DNA of 64,000 nucleotides from Enterovibrio gelatinilyticus (GTDB lineage: Bacteria > Pseudomonadota > Gammaproteobacteria > Enterobacterales > Vibrionaceae), in the NCBI RefSeq assembly GCF_028683095.1, contig NZ_JAJUBC010000009.1, positions 1 to 64,000 of the forward strand. Reading direction: 5' to 3'. The translations under genes were made by a program, and so were the position numbers. The notes under the pieces are model-generated. The model was not told where the DNA came from. It was given only the letters and a program-made list of their open reading frames with translations, and did not search any database. Shown piece after piece: positions 35,133-42,763 of the stretch. Each line of letters begins with the position of its first letter. The stretch's first letter is position 1.

Positions 35133-36386
35133 ATGAATCAGCTTAGAAAAGAAATCACCCTGTTATCTGGTATCGGGCAACTCTCCACCACTCTGTTAGG
35201 CACAGGCCTGTTTATGATCCCTGCCATTGCGGCTGGCATCGCGGGTGAGCTGTCATTGTGGGCGTGGCTATTACTGTTTGTCGCCATTTGTCCGATCGCG
35301 CTGACCTTTGCACAACTTGGAAAACGTTACCCCAATGCTGGCGGAACCGCCTATTTTGTCCGTCAGGCATTCAACCCTCGCTTAGAGCGCAGCGTCGCTT
35401 GGCTTTTTGTTAGCGTTATTCCTGTTGGTGTCCCTGCCGCCATTGCGTTAGCTGCTGGTTTTTTACAACAACTGCTGCCCGATGGGTTAAATAACTTTCT
35501 ACTTGCACAGTTGATCACCGTTGTGTTGCTGATTGGCGTGAACCTGATGGGCGCTAAGTCTTCAGGCCAACTCCAAACTGTTATCGCAATCAGCATCTTC
35601 GCGCTTGTGGGTGCATTTTTATGGCGCGGTGAAGTGGGTACCGCTGACTTAACGATGCCTGTACTCACCAGCGATTCCATCTGGCCAATCGGCGCGGCGT
35701 TAGGCGTGATGTTTTGGTGCTTTGTTGGCATTGAGGCTTTTGCTCACATGGGGGAGGAATTTAAAAACCCACAGCGCGATTTTCCCATCGCGATTATCGT
35801 GGGTTGCTTTGTCGCAGGCGCTACCTATTGGGCAACGTCAGTCGTCATCCTCAAGTTCCATGCTTATGGCAGTGTGGAATTTGACAGTGCCTCCATTCCT
35901 TTTTTGAGCGAACAGCTCTTTGGTCCTAGTTTTAAGTTGCTGGTCAGCGTGGTGGGATTTTCTGCCTGCTTCGCCAGCGTGAATCTCTATACACAGAGCC
36001 TTTCACGTATGGTGTGGGCGCAAGCACGTGAATACAAACCCGCGGGGAAAATGGCTAAAGTATCCGCACGAGGTGTACCGATAAACGCCACTCTGGGAGT
36101 AGGTGCCGTTCTGGCTATTTCATGTGTCTTTGGTGAACTGTCTGGGCTGAATTTGGAATTTTTCCTTAAGCTCGCCAACAGCATTTTTGTACTGGTGTAT
36201 TTGATGGCAATGTTAGCCGCTTTCAAACTGCTCCAAGGCGCATCTAAGTGGCTCGCCGCTTTATCTCTGGTGCTATGTACTTTTGTATTTATCTGTTTGG
36301 GCTGGTCAATGCTCTATGCCCTCACGATATTTGGTTTGCTCATGCTGCAAGGGAAAAAGCACAATCGCAAAGCCGTTAACTTGTAA
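35133..36386 (+). CDS. yjeH: YjeH-like amino-acid exporter (APC superfamily)
   Basis: Encodes 417 residues with about twelve membrane helices. It aligns along its length with E. coli YjeH, exporter of methionine and branched-chain amino acids: SGIGQLSTTLLGTGLFMIPA at the start, YPNAGGTAYFVRQAF, ERSVAWLFVSVIPVGVPAA, and MFWCFVGIEAFAHMGEEFKNP. ATG 35133 is chosen; a GTG two codons earlier is possible. The divergent Lrp-type gene and the downstream homocysteine S-methyltransferase-family gene support a methionine-related role. Confidence 0.9.
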   Translation: MNQLRKEITLLSGIGQLSTTLLGTGLFMIPAIAAGIAGELSLWAWLLLFVAICPIALTFAQLGKRYPNAGGTAYFVRQAFNPRLERSVAWLFVSVIPVGVPAAIALAAGFLQQLLPDGLNNFLLAQLITVVLLIGVNLMGAKSSGQLQTVIAISIFALVGAFLWRGEVGTADLTMPVLTSDSIWPIGAALGVMFWCFVGIEAFAHMGEEFKNPQRDFPIAIIVGCFVAGATYWATSVVILKFHAYGSVEFDSASIPFLSEQLFGPSFKLLVSVVGFSACFASVNLYTQSLSRMVWAQAREYKPAGKMAKVSARGVPINATLGVGAVLAISCVFGELSGLNLEFFLKLANSIFVLVYLMAMLAAFKLLQGASKWLAALSLVLCTFVFICLGWSMLYALTIFGLLMLQGKKHNRKAVNL

Positions 36387-36497
36387 CCTGATGCATATAA
36401 ACTTTTGCATCAAAACATTCGCTTCCGAAATTCTATCGACAATACTGTCAACATGTGCGATTTTCTCGCTCATCAACGTGACAAGGAAGCGAAACGG

Positions 36498-37388
36498 ATG
36501 TTTGTACTATTGGATGGTGGCATGGGAAGAGAACTTCAGCGCATTGGCGCTCCTTTCTCTCAGCCACTTTGGAGCGCCCAAGCATTAATCGAAGCGCCAG
36601 ATGCGGTGTATCAAGCGCACCAGAATTTTATTGATGCAGGCTGTGATGTCATTACCGTCAACAGCTACGCCTGCGTCCCCTTTCACCTTGGTGATACTCG
36701 CTATCAAGAACAAGGTTTTGAACTCGCCGAACTTGCTGCTCAAATTGCCCAACGCGCCGCGGAAGACAGCGAGCGAGATGTGCATGTCGCAGGCTGTATT
36801 CCGCCCGTATTGGGCTCTTATCGTCCTGACCTGTTCAATACTGAAACGGCGACGCCCATTATTCAAACCTTGATTGAAGCGCAAGGCTCTTACGTCGACT
36901 TTTGGTTGGCTGAAACCATCGGGTCTATTGAAGAGTTTCACACCATTTGTGATGCCTTAACGGCCGCCACATCCAATAAGCCTGCTTACTTTGCTTTCTC
37001 TCTCATGGACTCCGTGATGGATCAGCCGCGACTTCGTTCTGGCGAAGCGGTTGTAGATGCAGTGAAAGCGGCGTGTGAGCGCGATGTGAATGGTATCTTG
37101 TTTAACTGCTCTCAACCTGAAGTCATGCTGGATGCGATTGCCGTTGCGCGTGTGATTATCGATACGCACTCCAACACCATTTCCTTGGGCGCTTATGCAA
37201 ACGGGTTTTCCGTGATCCAACAGGAACACCAAGCCAACGATGCGCTGACAACAGTGCGTGAGCTGTCCGCCGATCAATACGCGGCGTATGTAAAAGCATG
37301 GTTGGATGCAGGGTCTAACATGGTGGGGGGGTGCTGCGCGATTTTCCCAGAGCACATCGCCTATCTCGATTCGCTAAGAAAGAAATAA
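36498..37388 (+). CDS. homocysteine S-methyltransferase family protein
   Basis: Encodes 296 residues from ATG 36498 (AAGGA about 10 bases upstream); the frame is open upstream but without family similarity. The family start FVLLDGGMGRELQ is clear. The zinc-binding cysteines are present: one in ILFNCSQPEVM near 207 and the pair in VGGCCAIFPEHI near 282. These enzymes make methionine from homocysteine using S-methylmethionine, betaine or a similar donor; the donor is not evident. Length fits MmuM-type single-domain enzymes. It follows the YjeH-like exporter by about 110 bases and ends before a strong terminator. Confidence 0.88.
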   Translation: MFVLLDGGMGRELQRIGAPFSQPLWSAQALIEAPDAVYQAHQNFIDAGCDVITVNSYACVPFHLGDTRYQEQGFELAELAAQIAQRAAEDSERDVHVAGCIPPVLGSYRPDLFNTETATPIIQTLIEAQGSYVDFWLAETIGSIEEFHTICDALTAATSNKPAYFAFSLMDSVMDQPRLRSGEAVVDAVKAACERDVNGILFNCSQPEVMLDAIAVARVIIDTHSNTISLGAYANGFSVIQQEHQANDALTTVRELSADQYAAYVKAWLDAGSNMVGGCCAIFPEHIAYLDSLRKK

Positions 37389-37400
37389 CACCGATTTTGC

Positions 37401-37440
37401 CCTATATACCCGAGCAATCGCCTATGCACCCGAGCAACCG
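37401..37440. repeat. 20-base direct repeat, two adjacent copies
   Basis: CCTATATACCCGAGCAATCG and CCTATGCACCCGAGCAACCG are adjacent and match at 17 of 20 positions. They lie between the methyltransferase stop and its terminator, in transcribed but untranslated sequence. No function is evident. Confidence 0.75.
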
Positions 37441-37469
37441 GAAGATGCACAATTAAGGTTGCTTGGCAT

Positions 37470-37516
37470 AACAATGCCCCGCACTCGGATGACCGTGTCG
37501 GGGCATTGTTATTTTA
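37470..37516. terminator. strong terminator after the methyltransferase gene
   Basis: AACAATGCCCCG and CGGGGCATTGTT form a 12-base-pair stem, extended inside by imperfect pairing, with an ATTTTATT tail. It lies between converging genes and could act for both strands. Confidence 0.88.
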
Positions 37517-37584
37517 TTGAGCTTATGTTGTTAGCGACAGGCAAGTATCACGGCGTCACTGGTACAGTGCTAGCTGTTCATCCG

Positions 37585-38373
37585 TCACAAACATTCGTTC
37601 AACGCCAATCGACGCTGCTTCACCACATCACTTTGCAAGAAATCGAGCACCAAGAGGTTAAACACCTGCGTTTTCTCTAAGTGAATATTGTGGGCGGCTT
37701 GAGGAACAACCGCGAGGTTTGCCCCTATGATTCCGCGCCATAACGACTCGGTTTGTGTCCACATGTAGGACCGATCACTATCCGGCCAAAGCACCAAGGT
37801 TTTTGCCTGAATCTCGTTTAACCGCTCTAGCGAGCGCCACCCCGCCATTGCACGCAGTCCATTGATATACGTCTGCGTTTGAACACGATTGGCCAGCTCC
37901 ATTCCCCCTTCGAAATCCGGATCTTCCACGCCATCAGAAAACCACGTTTTGACCGTATCGAAAGCCACTTGCGCTGTTCCTTCGGTTTCAGCACGAACAA
38001 TACTGTCTTCAATCGATTCAAAACGGCCCGGCAAATCGCCCATAGGCCCAGTGGCATACAACACAAGTCCAATGACACGTTCGGGCGCTTTGATCGCAAC
38101 TTCTTGCACGATCATCCCTCCCATGGAGTGACCCATTAAATGGAACTGATCAATGCCCATTTCATCAAGTCGACTCAACACGTAATCCGCAAACCCATTC
38201 ACGCTATCAAGGCCAACCTCATCGGCCTTGCCACCATAGCCCGGCAAGTCGAATGCGACGACATCAAAGCGCGAGGAAAACAACGCGATCTGTTTTTCCC
38301 AATAAGCCAGACCGCTTAGAAAACCATGTACAAGTACCAACGTGGGCCCTGTACCGACACGTAAACAATTCAT
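37585..38373 (-). CDS. alpha/beta hydrolase
   Basis: Encodes 262 residues, a single alpha/beta-hydrolase domain without signal peptide. The oxyanion-hole segment is LVHGFLSGLAYW near 14; the nucleophile elbow is LMGHSMGGMI (Ser near 87); the acid is in LVLWPDSDRSYMW, and the catalytic histidine in VPQAAHNIHLE near 240. The closest impression is the esterase/enol-lactonase/MhpC group, and the substrate is unknown. It is the last gene of the second TRAP operon, 5 bases after the permease, so it probably hydrolyses the imported compound. AACAATGCCC hairpin downstream may end the transcript. Confidence 0.88.
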   Translation of the reverse strand: MNCLRVGTGPTLVLVHGFLSGLAYWEKQIALFSSRFDVVAFDLPGYGGKADEVGLDSVNGFADYVLSRLDEMGIDQFHLMGHSMGGMIVQEVAIKAPERVIGLVLYATGPMGDLPGRFESIEDSIVRAETEGTAQVAFDTVKTWFSDGVEDPDFEGGMELANRVQTQTYINGLRAMAGWRSLERLNEIQAKTLVLWPDSDRSYMWTQTESLWRGIIGANLAVVPQAAHNIHLEKTQVFNLLVLDFLQSDVVKQRRLALNECL

Positions 38374-38378
38374 CGTAT

Positions 38379-39680
38379 TTATTCCATTAATTCAGGGAGC
38401 CAAAGCGCAGTATCAGGCATGCCAATCAGCACGAACAACAAGACAACCAAAGCGGCGATAAACGGAATACATCCAATGATCACGTCGCCTATGGTCACTT
38501 TGTCTCGGGCGAGACTTTGAATGACAAACAGATTTAACCCCACGGGAGGTGTTAGCACAGCAATCTCCATGGTGATGGTGTACACCACGCCAAACCAAAT
38601 AAGATCGAACCCAGCGGCATGTATCAAAGGGAACAAGGTCGGTAAGGTGATAAATGTCATGGAAACAGGTTCCAAGAACATGCCGAGAATGACATAAAAC
38701 ACAATGATCATCGCGAGCACGGCATAAGGTGATAACTGCATGTCGACAAACAATTCTGTGAATTGTTGCGGGATCTGGTGGTAGGTCATCACGAAACCAA
38801 ACAACACACCGGACGACAGCAATAAACCCAAGTAGCCCATTGTTTGCATAGTGGCTTTCAGTGCCTCTAGCAAGCCTTTCAGTCGCAACCCGCCGAAAGA
38901 GAAGGCAAGACCCAGCATAAATATCGCCGAGACACCTGCCGCCTCTGTGGGCGTTGCAATACCTGCATAGATTGAAATGGTGATCACCAAACCAACAAGG
39001 ACAATAGGAAGCAATGCAGAGAGCGCGATTAACCAAGGAATAGGCGTTGCATTTTCATGCCCTGGAATATCCTCAGGATTCACCTTGCCCCAAATAAACA
39101 CGATGATGAAGAACATGGTTACCAGTATCAGGCCGGGCACCACACCTGCGATAAACAATGCGCCGATCGACTGGTCGGTCACAATGCCGTAGAACAATAA
39201 AATTAAGCTTGGTGGCAGCAAGACACTGAGTGTCCCCCCTGCGGCGAGCACACCACTTGATAGACGCTTGCCATACCCAAGTTTGAGCATTTGTGGCAAA
39301 GCAACACCACCAATGGTCAGCGCACCCACCATGCTGGAGCCACAAACCGCTCCAAAACCAGCACACGCACCAATACTGCCGTAGGCGGCAGCCCCGCGAA
39401 TTGGAAGTTTACTGTGCATGAACCAATAGAGATTTGGCCCAATGGAGGATCGCCCTATTAGCTCTCCCAGAAACACAAACAATGGTACTGCCAGCAAAAT
39501 ATAATTAAACCACACGCCCCATAGTTTTAGCTCGACCGTCACGAGAGACGACTTGAGACTTAGAATATCGAGCAAAAAAGGGATTGAAGCAGCGGCTAGC
39601 GCAAAAGGGATCGGCAAACCAATGAGGATAAACCCCATCAGCAAACCCAACATCCCCAACCCAACGACATACCATTCCAT
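38379..39680 (-). CDS. dctM: TRAP transporter large permease (DctM), second system
   Basis: Encodes 433 residues from ATG 39680 (AAGGA 6 bases upstream; GTG one codon earlier is the alternative). Multi-helix DctM protein with IGACAGFGAVCGSSMVGALT, LPPSLILLFYGIV and TPPVGLNLFVIQSLA as family signatures. It forms the importer with the DctQ and DctP proteins encoded upstream. It is distinct in sequence from the first DctM in the window, so it is not a recent duplicate. Substrate unknown. Confidence 0.95.
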   Translation of the reverse strand: MEWYVVGLGMLGLLMGFILIGLPIPFALAAASIPFLLDILSLKSSLVTVELKLWGVWFNYILLAVPLFVFLGELIGRSSIGPNLYWFMHSKLPIRGAAAYGSIGACAGFGAVCGSSMVGALTIGGVALPQMLKLGYGKRLSSGVLAAGGTLSVLLPPSLILLFYGIVTDQSIGALFIAGVVPGLILVTMFFIIVFIWGKVNPEDIPGHENATPIPWLIALSALLPIVLVGLVITISIYAGIATPTEAAGVSAIFMLGLAFSFGGLRLKGLLEALKATMQTMGYLGLLLSSGVLFGFVMTYHQIPQQFTELFVDMQLSPYAVLAMIIVFYVILGMFLEPVSMTFITLPTLFPLIHAAGFDLIWFGVVYTITMEIAVLTPPVGLNLFVIQSLARDKVTIGDVIIGCIPFIAALVVLLFVLIGMPDTALWLPELME

Positions 39681-39741
39681 CACTGATCCTTGTTTTCTTT
39701 GTTTAGTCTTCAGTTAAACGTTTGTTGCCACGAGATGACTG

Positions 39742-39808
39742 TGTTCGCGGAACGACTATCTGTTCACGGAACGACAGCATGTTCACGCAATGACAATTTG
39801 TTCACGCC
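39742..39808. repeat. 19-base tandem repeat, three copies plus a partial
   Basis: Units start at 39742, 39761 and 39780 with a partial at 39799. Each begins TGTTC(A/G)CG and carries GAACGAC or a close variant, including the small inverted repeat GTTC-n3-GAAC in the first two. The array fills the gap between the dctQ and dctM genes and runs a few bases into the dctQ stop. Confidence 0.8.
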
Positions 39809-40338
39809 GCATCCTGCGAGTGAATGTCACCGTCAAGAGGAGATGTGCTTTTTTCCTCTTCTGGCGGGTCACCGAAAATGAGCATGCACAGCGCGGTAAT
39901 GCAAAAACTCAGCAGCGCAATAACCACGGGAATCCAAAAATAGAAACGCGGCCAGAGGAGAATTTCAGACGCAGAGCCAGAATCAATAGACTTGAACATG
40001 GCTTTGCCAGACGCAGCCAAAAAGAAGCTGCCGACAAGCAGCATCATCAACATATTGAATTTATCGACCCAGAACTGGATGCCCTTTGGCAGCCTGTCTC
40101 TGATCAGGCTCACTTTCGGGTAAGAATGGTTGAGCAGCGCATAAGAGACGCCAAGGAAAGCCACGGGCACCAGCAAAAGTGCGGTGGCTTCTGTCACCAT
40201 GCCGTCTGGACTGTTAAGTATGTAACGCACTCCCACCCCGTAAGTGATCCAGGCAGCCTGGATCACTACGATGGCAGCGCCAACATACAACAACGCCAGA
40301 GACACAGTGCGCAAGAGTTGAAATATTGTTGTTTTCAT
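39802..40338 (-). CDS. dctQ: TRAP transporter small permease (DctQ), second system
   Basis: Encodes 178 residues with four membrane helices, including TVSLALLYVGAAIVVIQAAW and LMMLLVGSFFLAAS, and a charged C-terminal tail. ATG 40338 has GAGG 8 bases upstream; the GTG three codons before is less likely. It lies 17 bases after the receptor gene, so the two are co-transcribed. A repeat array separates it from dctM. The DctQ family is poorly conserved; assignment rests on size, topology and neighbours. Confidence 0.88.
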   Translation of the reverse strand: MKTTIFQLLRTVSLALLYVGAAIVVIQAAWITYGVGVRYILNSPDGMVTEATALLLVPVAFLGVSYALLNHSYPKVSLIRDRLPKGIQFWVDKFNMLMMLLVGSFFLAASGKAMFKSIDSGSASEILLWPRFYFWIPVVIALLSFCITALCMLIFGDPPEEEKSTSPLDGDIHSQDAA

Positions 40339-40355
40339 CAAGCGCACCTCATCAA

Positions 40356-41360
40356 CTACTTAGCGTGCGCCGCGAACAGGCCCCGGATCTCATCGGCGAG
40401 TGGCACACCACAGGCTTTGTTCACTTCTGGGCTCCATTTCTCAACAATGCCCTCTAGCAAAGCTTCTGTGCGTTCTTCCGACATAGAAACTGCCGAACCA
40501 CCGTTCGCCATGACCGCGTCACCCACACGCTCGTTTACCCAGGTTTCATAACGAGGCTTCAACCAGGTTTCGGCTTCTACTGCGGCTTCTTTTAATGCTT
40601 TCTGATTGGCAGGGCTGAGATCATCAAACTTATCTTTGTTCATCATGTAGATGATGTTGCCGTAGAACATATTGGCGTTGACCATGTACGGCATCACTGA
40701 CCACAACTTCCAAGAACTGTACGTCGCCACCCCCATGTTGATGCCATCTACCACGCCACGCTCTGCGGATTGGAAGACTTCTTTCGGTGCAACGAATACG
40801 GGTTTGCCGCCCCACGTTTCAATCATCAAGCTCACCAATGGGCCAATTGAGCGTACTAATTTTCCATTCAATTTACCGATGTCTGATACTGGATCTTCAA
40901 ACCACCATTCCTGATCGTACGAATAGTTAGAGTTAATCAAAGGGATCAGATCAGACTTCGCCGCTTCCGCTTCAATCAAGCTGGCATATGCGGCATCAAG
41001 CTCAATTTGTTTCTCCAAATCAATGGCGACGGGATATAAAGAGGTCACGCGATAACATGGAAGACGTGTATCTGCTGGCACCCAGCTGATATCTGACACG
41101 CCGCCTTGCATCGCATCCACCCCTTCACTCCAACCATGCAGGGTCGATGATGGGAAGATCTGAACTTTCAAATCACCGTTACTTTTCTCAGCGGCCAGCT
41201 CAGCAAACTTCTTGAAGCCTTGGTAGCGAACATCAGATTCATTCACATAGGTCGACAAGCGAATAGTCTCCGCAGCTTGGGCGGCAATTGGCATCGCGCC
41301 AATGAGGGCGCAGGTGATTGCGGTGAGGCGGAAGGCGTTGGCAGTTTTTGCAATATTCAT
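40356..41360 (-). CDS. dctP: TRAP transporter periplasmic receptor (DctP), second system
   Basis: Encodes 334 residues from ATG 41360 with AAGGAG 7 bases upstream, giving a proper signal peptide (AFRLTAITCALIGAMPIAAQA). The mature part shows the family features: IRLSTYVNESDVRYQGFKKF, VQIFPSSTLHGWSEGVDAMQ and NGKLVRSIGPLVSLMIETWG with the ligand arginine. ISWVPADTRLPCYRVTSLYP differs from common C4-dicarboxylate receptors, so the substrate may be unusual. Paired alpha/beta hydrolase suggests an ester- or lactone-type compound (inference). Confidence 0.92.
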   Translation of the reverse strand: MNIAKTANAFRLTAITCALIGAMPIAAQAAETIRLSTYVNESDVRYQGFKKFAELAAEKSNGDLKVQIFPSSTLHGWSEGVDAMQGGVSDISWVPADTRLPCYRVTSLYPVAIDLEKQIELDAAYASLIEAEAAKSDLIPLINSNYSYDQEWWFEDPVSDIGKLNGKLVRSIGPLVSLMIETWGGKPVFVAPKEVFQSAERGVVDGINMGVATYSSWKLWSVMPYMVNANMFYGNIIYMMNKDKFDDLSPANQKALKEAAVEAETWLKPRYETWVNERVGDAVMANGGSAVSMSEERTEALLEGIVEKWSPEVNKACGVPLADEIRGLFAAHAK

Positions 41361-41812
41361 GTGACTTCTCCTTGTCTCTTTCGACACAGATTGGAACGTT
41401 TAAAACATGAGGCCGCCCGTTGGTGATTTGCGGCGAGGTCTATAACAGGTGCTAGTAATAAGCATGACCACATACCGTCTTTATGCGTTATGCCAATTCG
41501 ATTGGTCGGCATGCCGATTTTTAAGGGCACAAGATGTATTGCGAATAATCAGAGAGTTGGGGCAATAACACCCCCTATACCCCTGAAAAAGAAAAGGGTT
41601 TTCACGTAAAGATTTTTTGCTGATTTGGCATTTTCTTATCTTTAATGCCTGAACAACGAATGCGCTTTGTTAAGTTTAAAGAAGCGATATGCGGAACGCA
41701 GTTCACACAAAGGAATGTGATGAAAGGCTTTGTAGTCTGCAATGTGGGGGGACTCAAAAACAACCTCATCGCTACGAGCAACTTGGATGCATTACAGGTT
41801 TGGAGAGGATGT
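41361..41812. other. divergent control region of the second TRAP operon
   Basis: About 450 bases between the dctP-type gene and the TTG start of the LysR gene. It contains the inverted repeats at 41493-41516. The reading frame of the LysR gene stays open back to 41645, but that extension lacks family similarity, so I treat it as non-coding. No other gene or RNA is seen. Confidence 0.55.
41493..41516. promoter_or_regulatory. adjacent palindromes, candidate LysR binding site
   Basis: CCAAT-TCG-ATTGG (41493-41505) is immediately followed by the perfect palindrome CGGCATGCCG (41507-41516), midway between the two divergent genes. Position suits a regulator site; nothing else supports it. Confidence 0.4.
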
Positions 41813-42748
41813 TTGGACTTTAAACTATTGGAAGATTTGGTGTGTCTCGCCCATTCCACCAGCTTTACCTCAGCGGCGAGAGAACGATTTGTTACACAAC
41901 CCGCGTTTAGTCGACGTATCAAAGCCCTTGAACAGTGGGTGGGAACGGAGCTAGTAAACAGAGAATCGCAGTTGCTTGAGTTAACGCCGCAGGGGCAAGC
42001 CTTTGTTATTGAAGCAGAAGAGATTCTGAATCGATTGTACATGGCGCGAGATTCTGCCCGTTCACTGAATCAACAAGCCAAGAATGAAATATCTGTCGCG
42101 GCGCAAAACTCCATTGTGCAAACACTCTTCATGCAATGGATGCAGTACATTGAGAAAGCGGTTGGGCCGGTTTATGTGCGTCTTTCCTCAGATAGGCTGT
42201 CAGATTGCATCGAAATGTTTCAAAACGGGTCCGTTGATTATCTTTTGTGTTATACCCACGACACGCTCGGCATAGCGATTGACTCTGAACGCTTTCAAAG
42301 CAGCGTGATCGGCATGGAAACGCTCGTGCCCGTGTCGCTTAACATGAATGGGCATCCTCAACATCAACTTCCGGGGTCGGAAAATAACCCGATACCTTTG
42401 GTGGCATATACCCATCAATCCTTGTTTGGAAAGGCGATAGACCAGTTGCTTGAAAAAGAGCAAGGCTTCTTAAATCGACGTTACGAAAACCCCTTTGCTC
42501 ACACGCTCAAATCCATGGTGCTGGCTGGATATGGCTTAGCGTGGCTGCCCCGTTCTTTTGTGAGTGATGAATTATTGCGAGGTGACTTGTGCATTGCTGG
42601 GGATGAGCGATGGCATGTGCCATTTGAGGTTCGACTCTATTATCGCGACGCAGAATCTGCATTCGCTAAATCCATTATTCGTATATCAAAAACCATGTTT
42701 AACGAAGGCGATTTCGTCGCTCATGGCAGAGTGTATATACCCAAGTAA
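41813..42748 (+). CDS. LysR-family regulator of the second TRAP operon (TTG start)
   Basis: Encodes 311 residues if started at TTG 41813, which is preceded by GGAGAGG and aligns exactly with the start of the window's other LysR (LDFKLLEDLVCLAHSTSFTS against MELKWLEDF). ATG 41645 would add 56 residues unlike any LysR. The winged helix contains RFVTQPAFSRRIKALE; the sensor domain follows from about 95. It diverges from the TRAP/hydrolase operon and converges on the injection-system operon. Confidence 0.9.
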   Translation: MDFKLLEDLVCLAHSTSFTSAARERFVTQPAFSRRIKALEQWVGTELVNRESQLLELTPQGQAFVIEAEEILNRLYMARDSARSLNQQAKNEISVAAQNSIVQTLFMQWMQYIEKAVGPVYVRLSSDRLSDCIEMFQNGSVDYLLCYTHDTLGIAIDSERFQSSVIGMETLVPVSLNMNGHPQHQLPGSENNPIPLVAYTHQSLFGKAIDQLLEKEQGFLNRRYENPFAHTLKSMVLAGYGLAWLPRSFVSDELLRGDLCIAGDERWHVPFEVRLYYRDAESAFAKSIIRISKTMFNEGDFVAHGRVYIPK

Positions 42749-42763
42749 CCCATCATCAACACA

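Noticed and set aside
39790-40551. A 253-codon plus-strand frame across the second dctQ/dctP genes
   Set aside because: Antisense to two recognised TRAP genes; His/Gln/Arg-rich shadow.
42749-42763. Terminator expected between the converging LysR and eCIS cargo genes
   Set aside because: The gap is only 15 bases and has no stem-loop; none reported.
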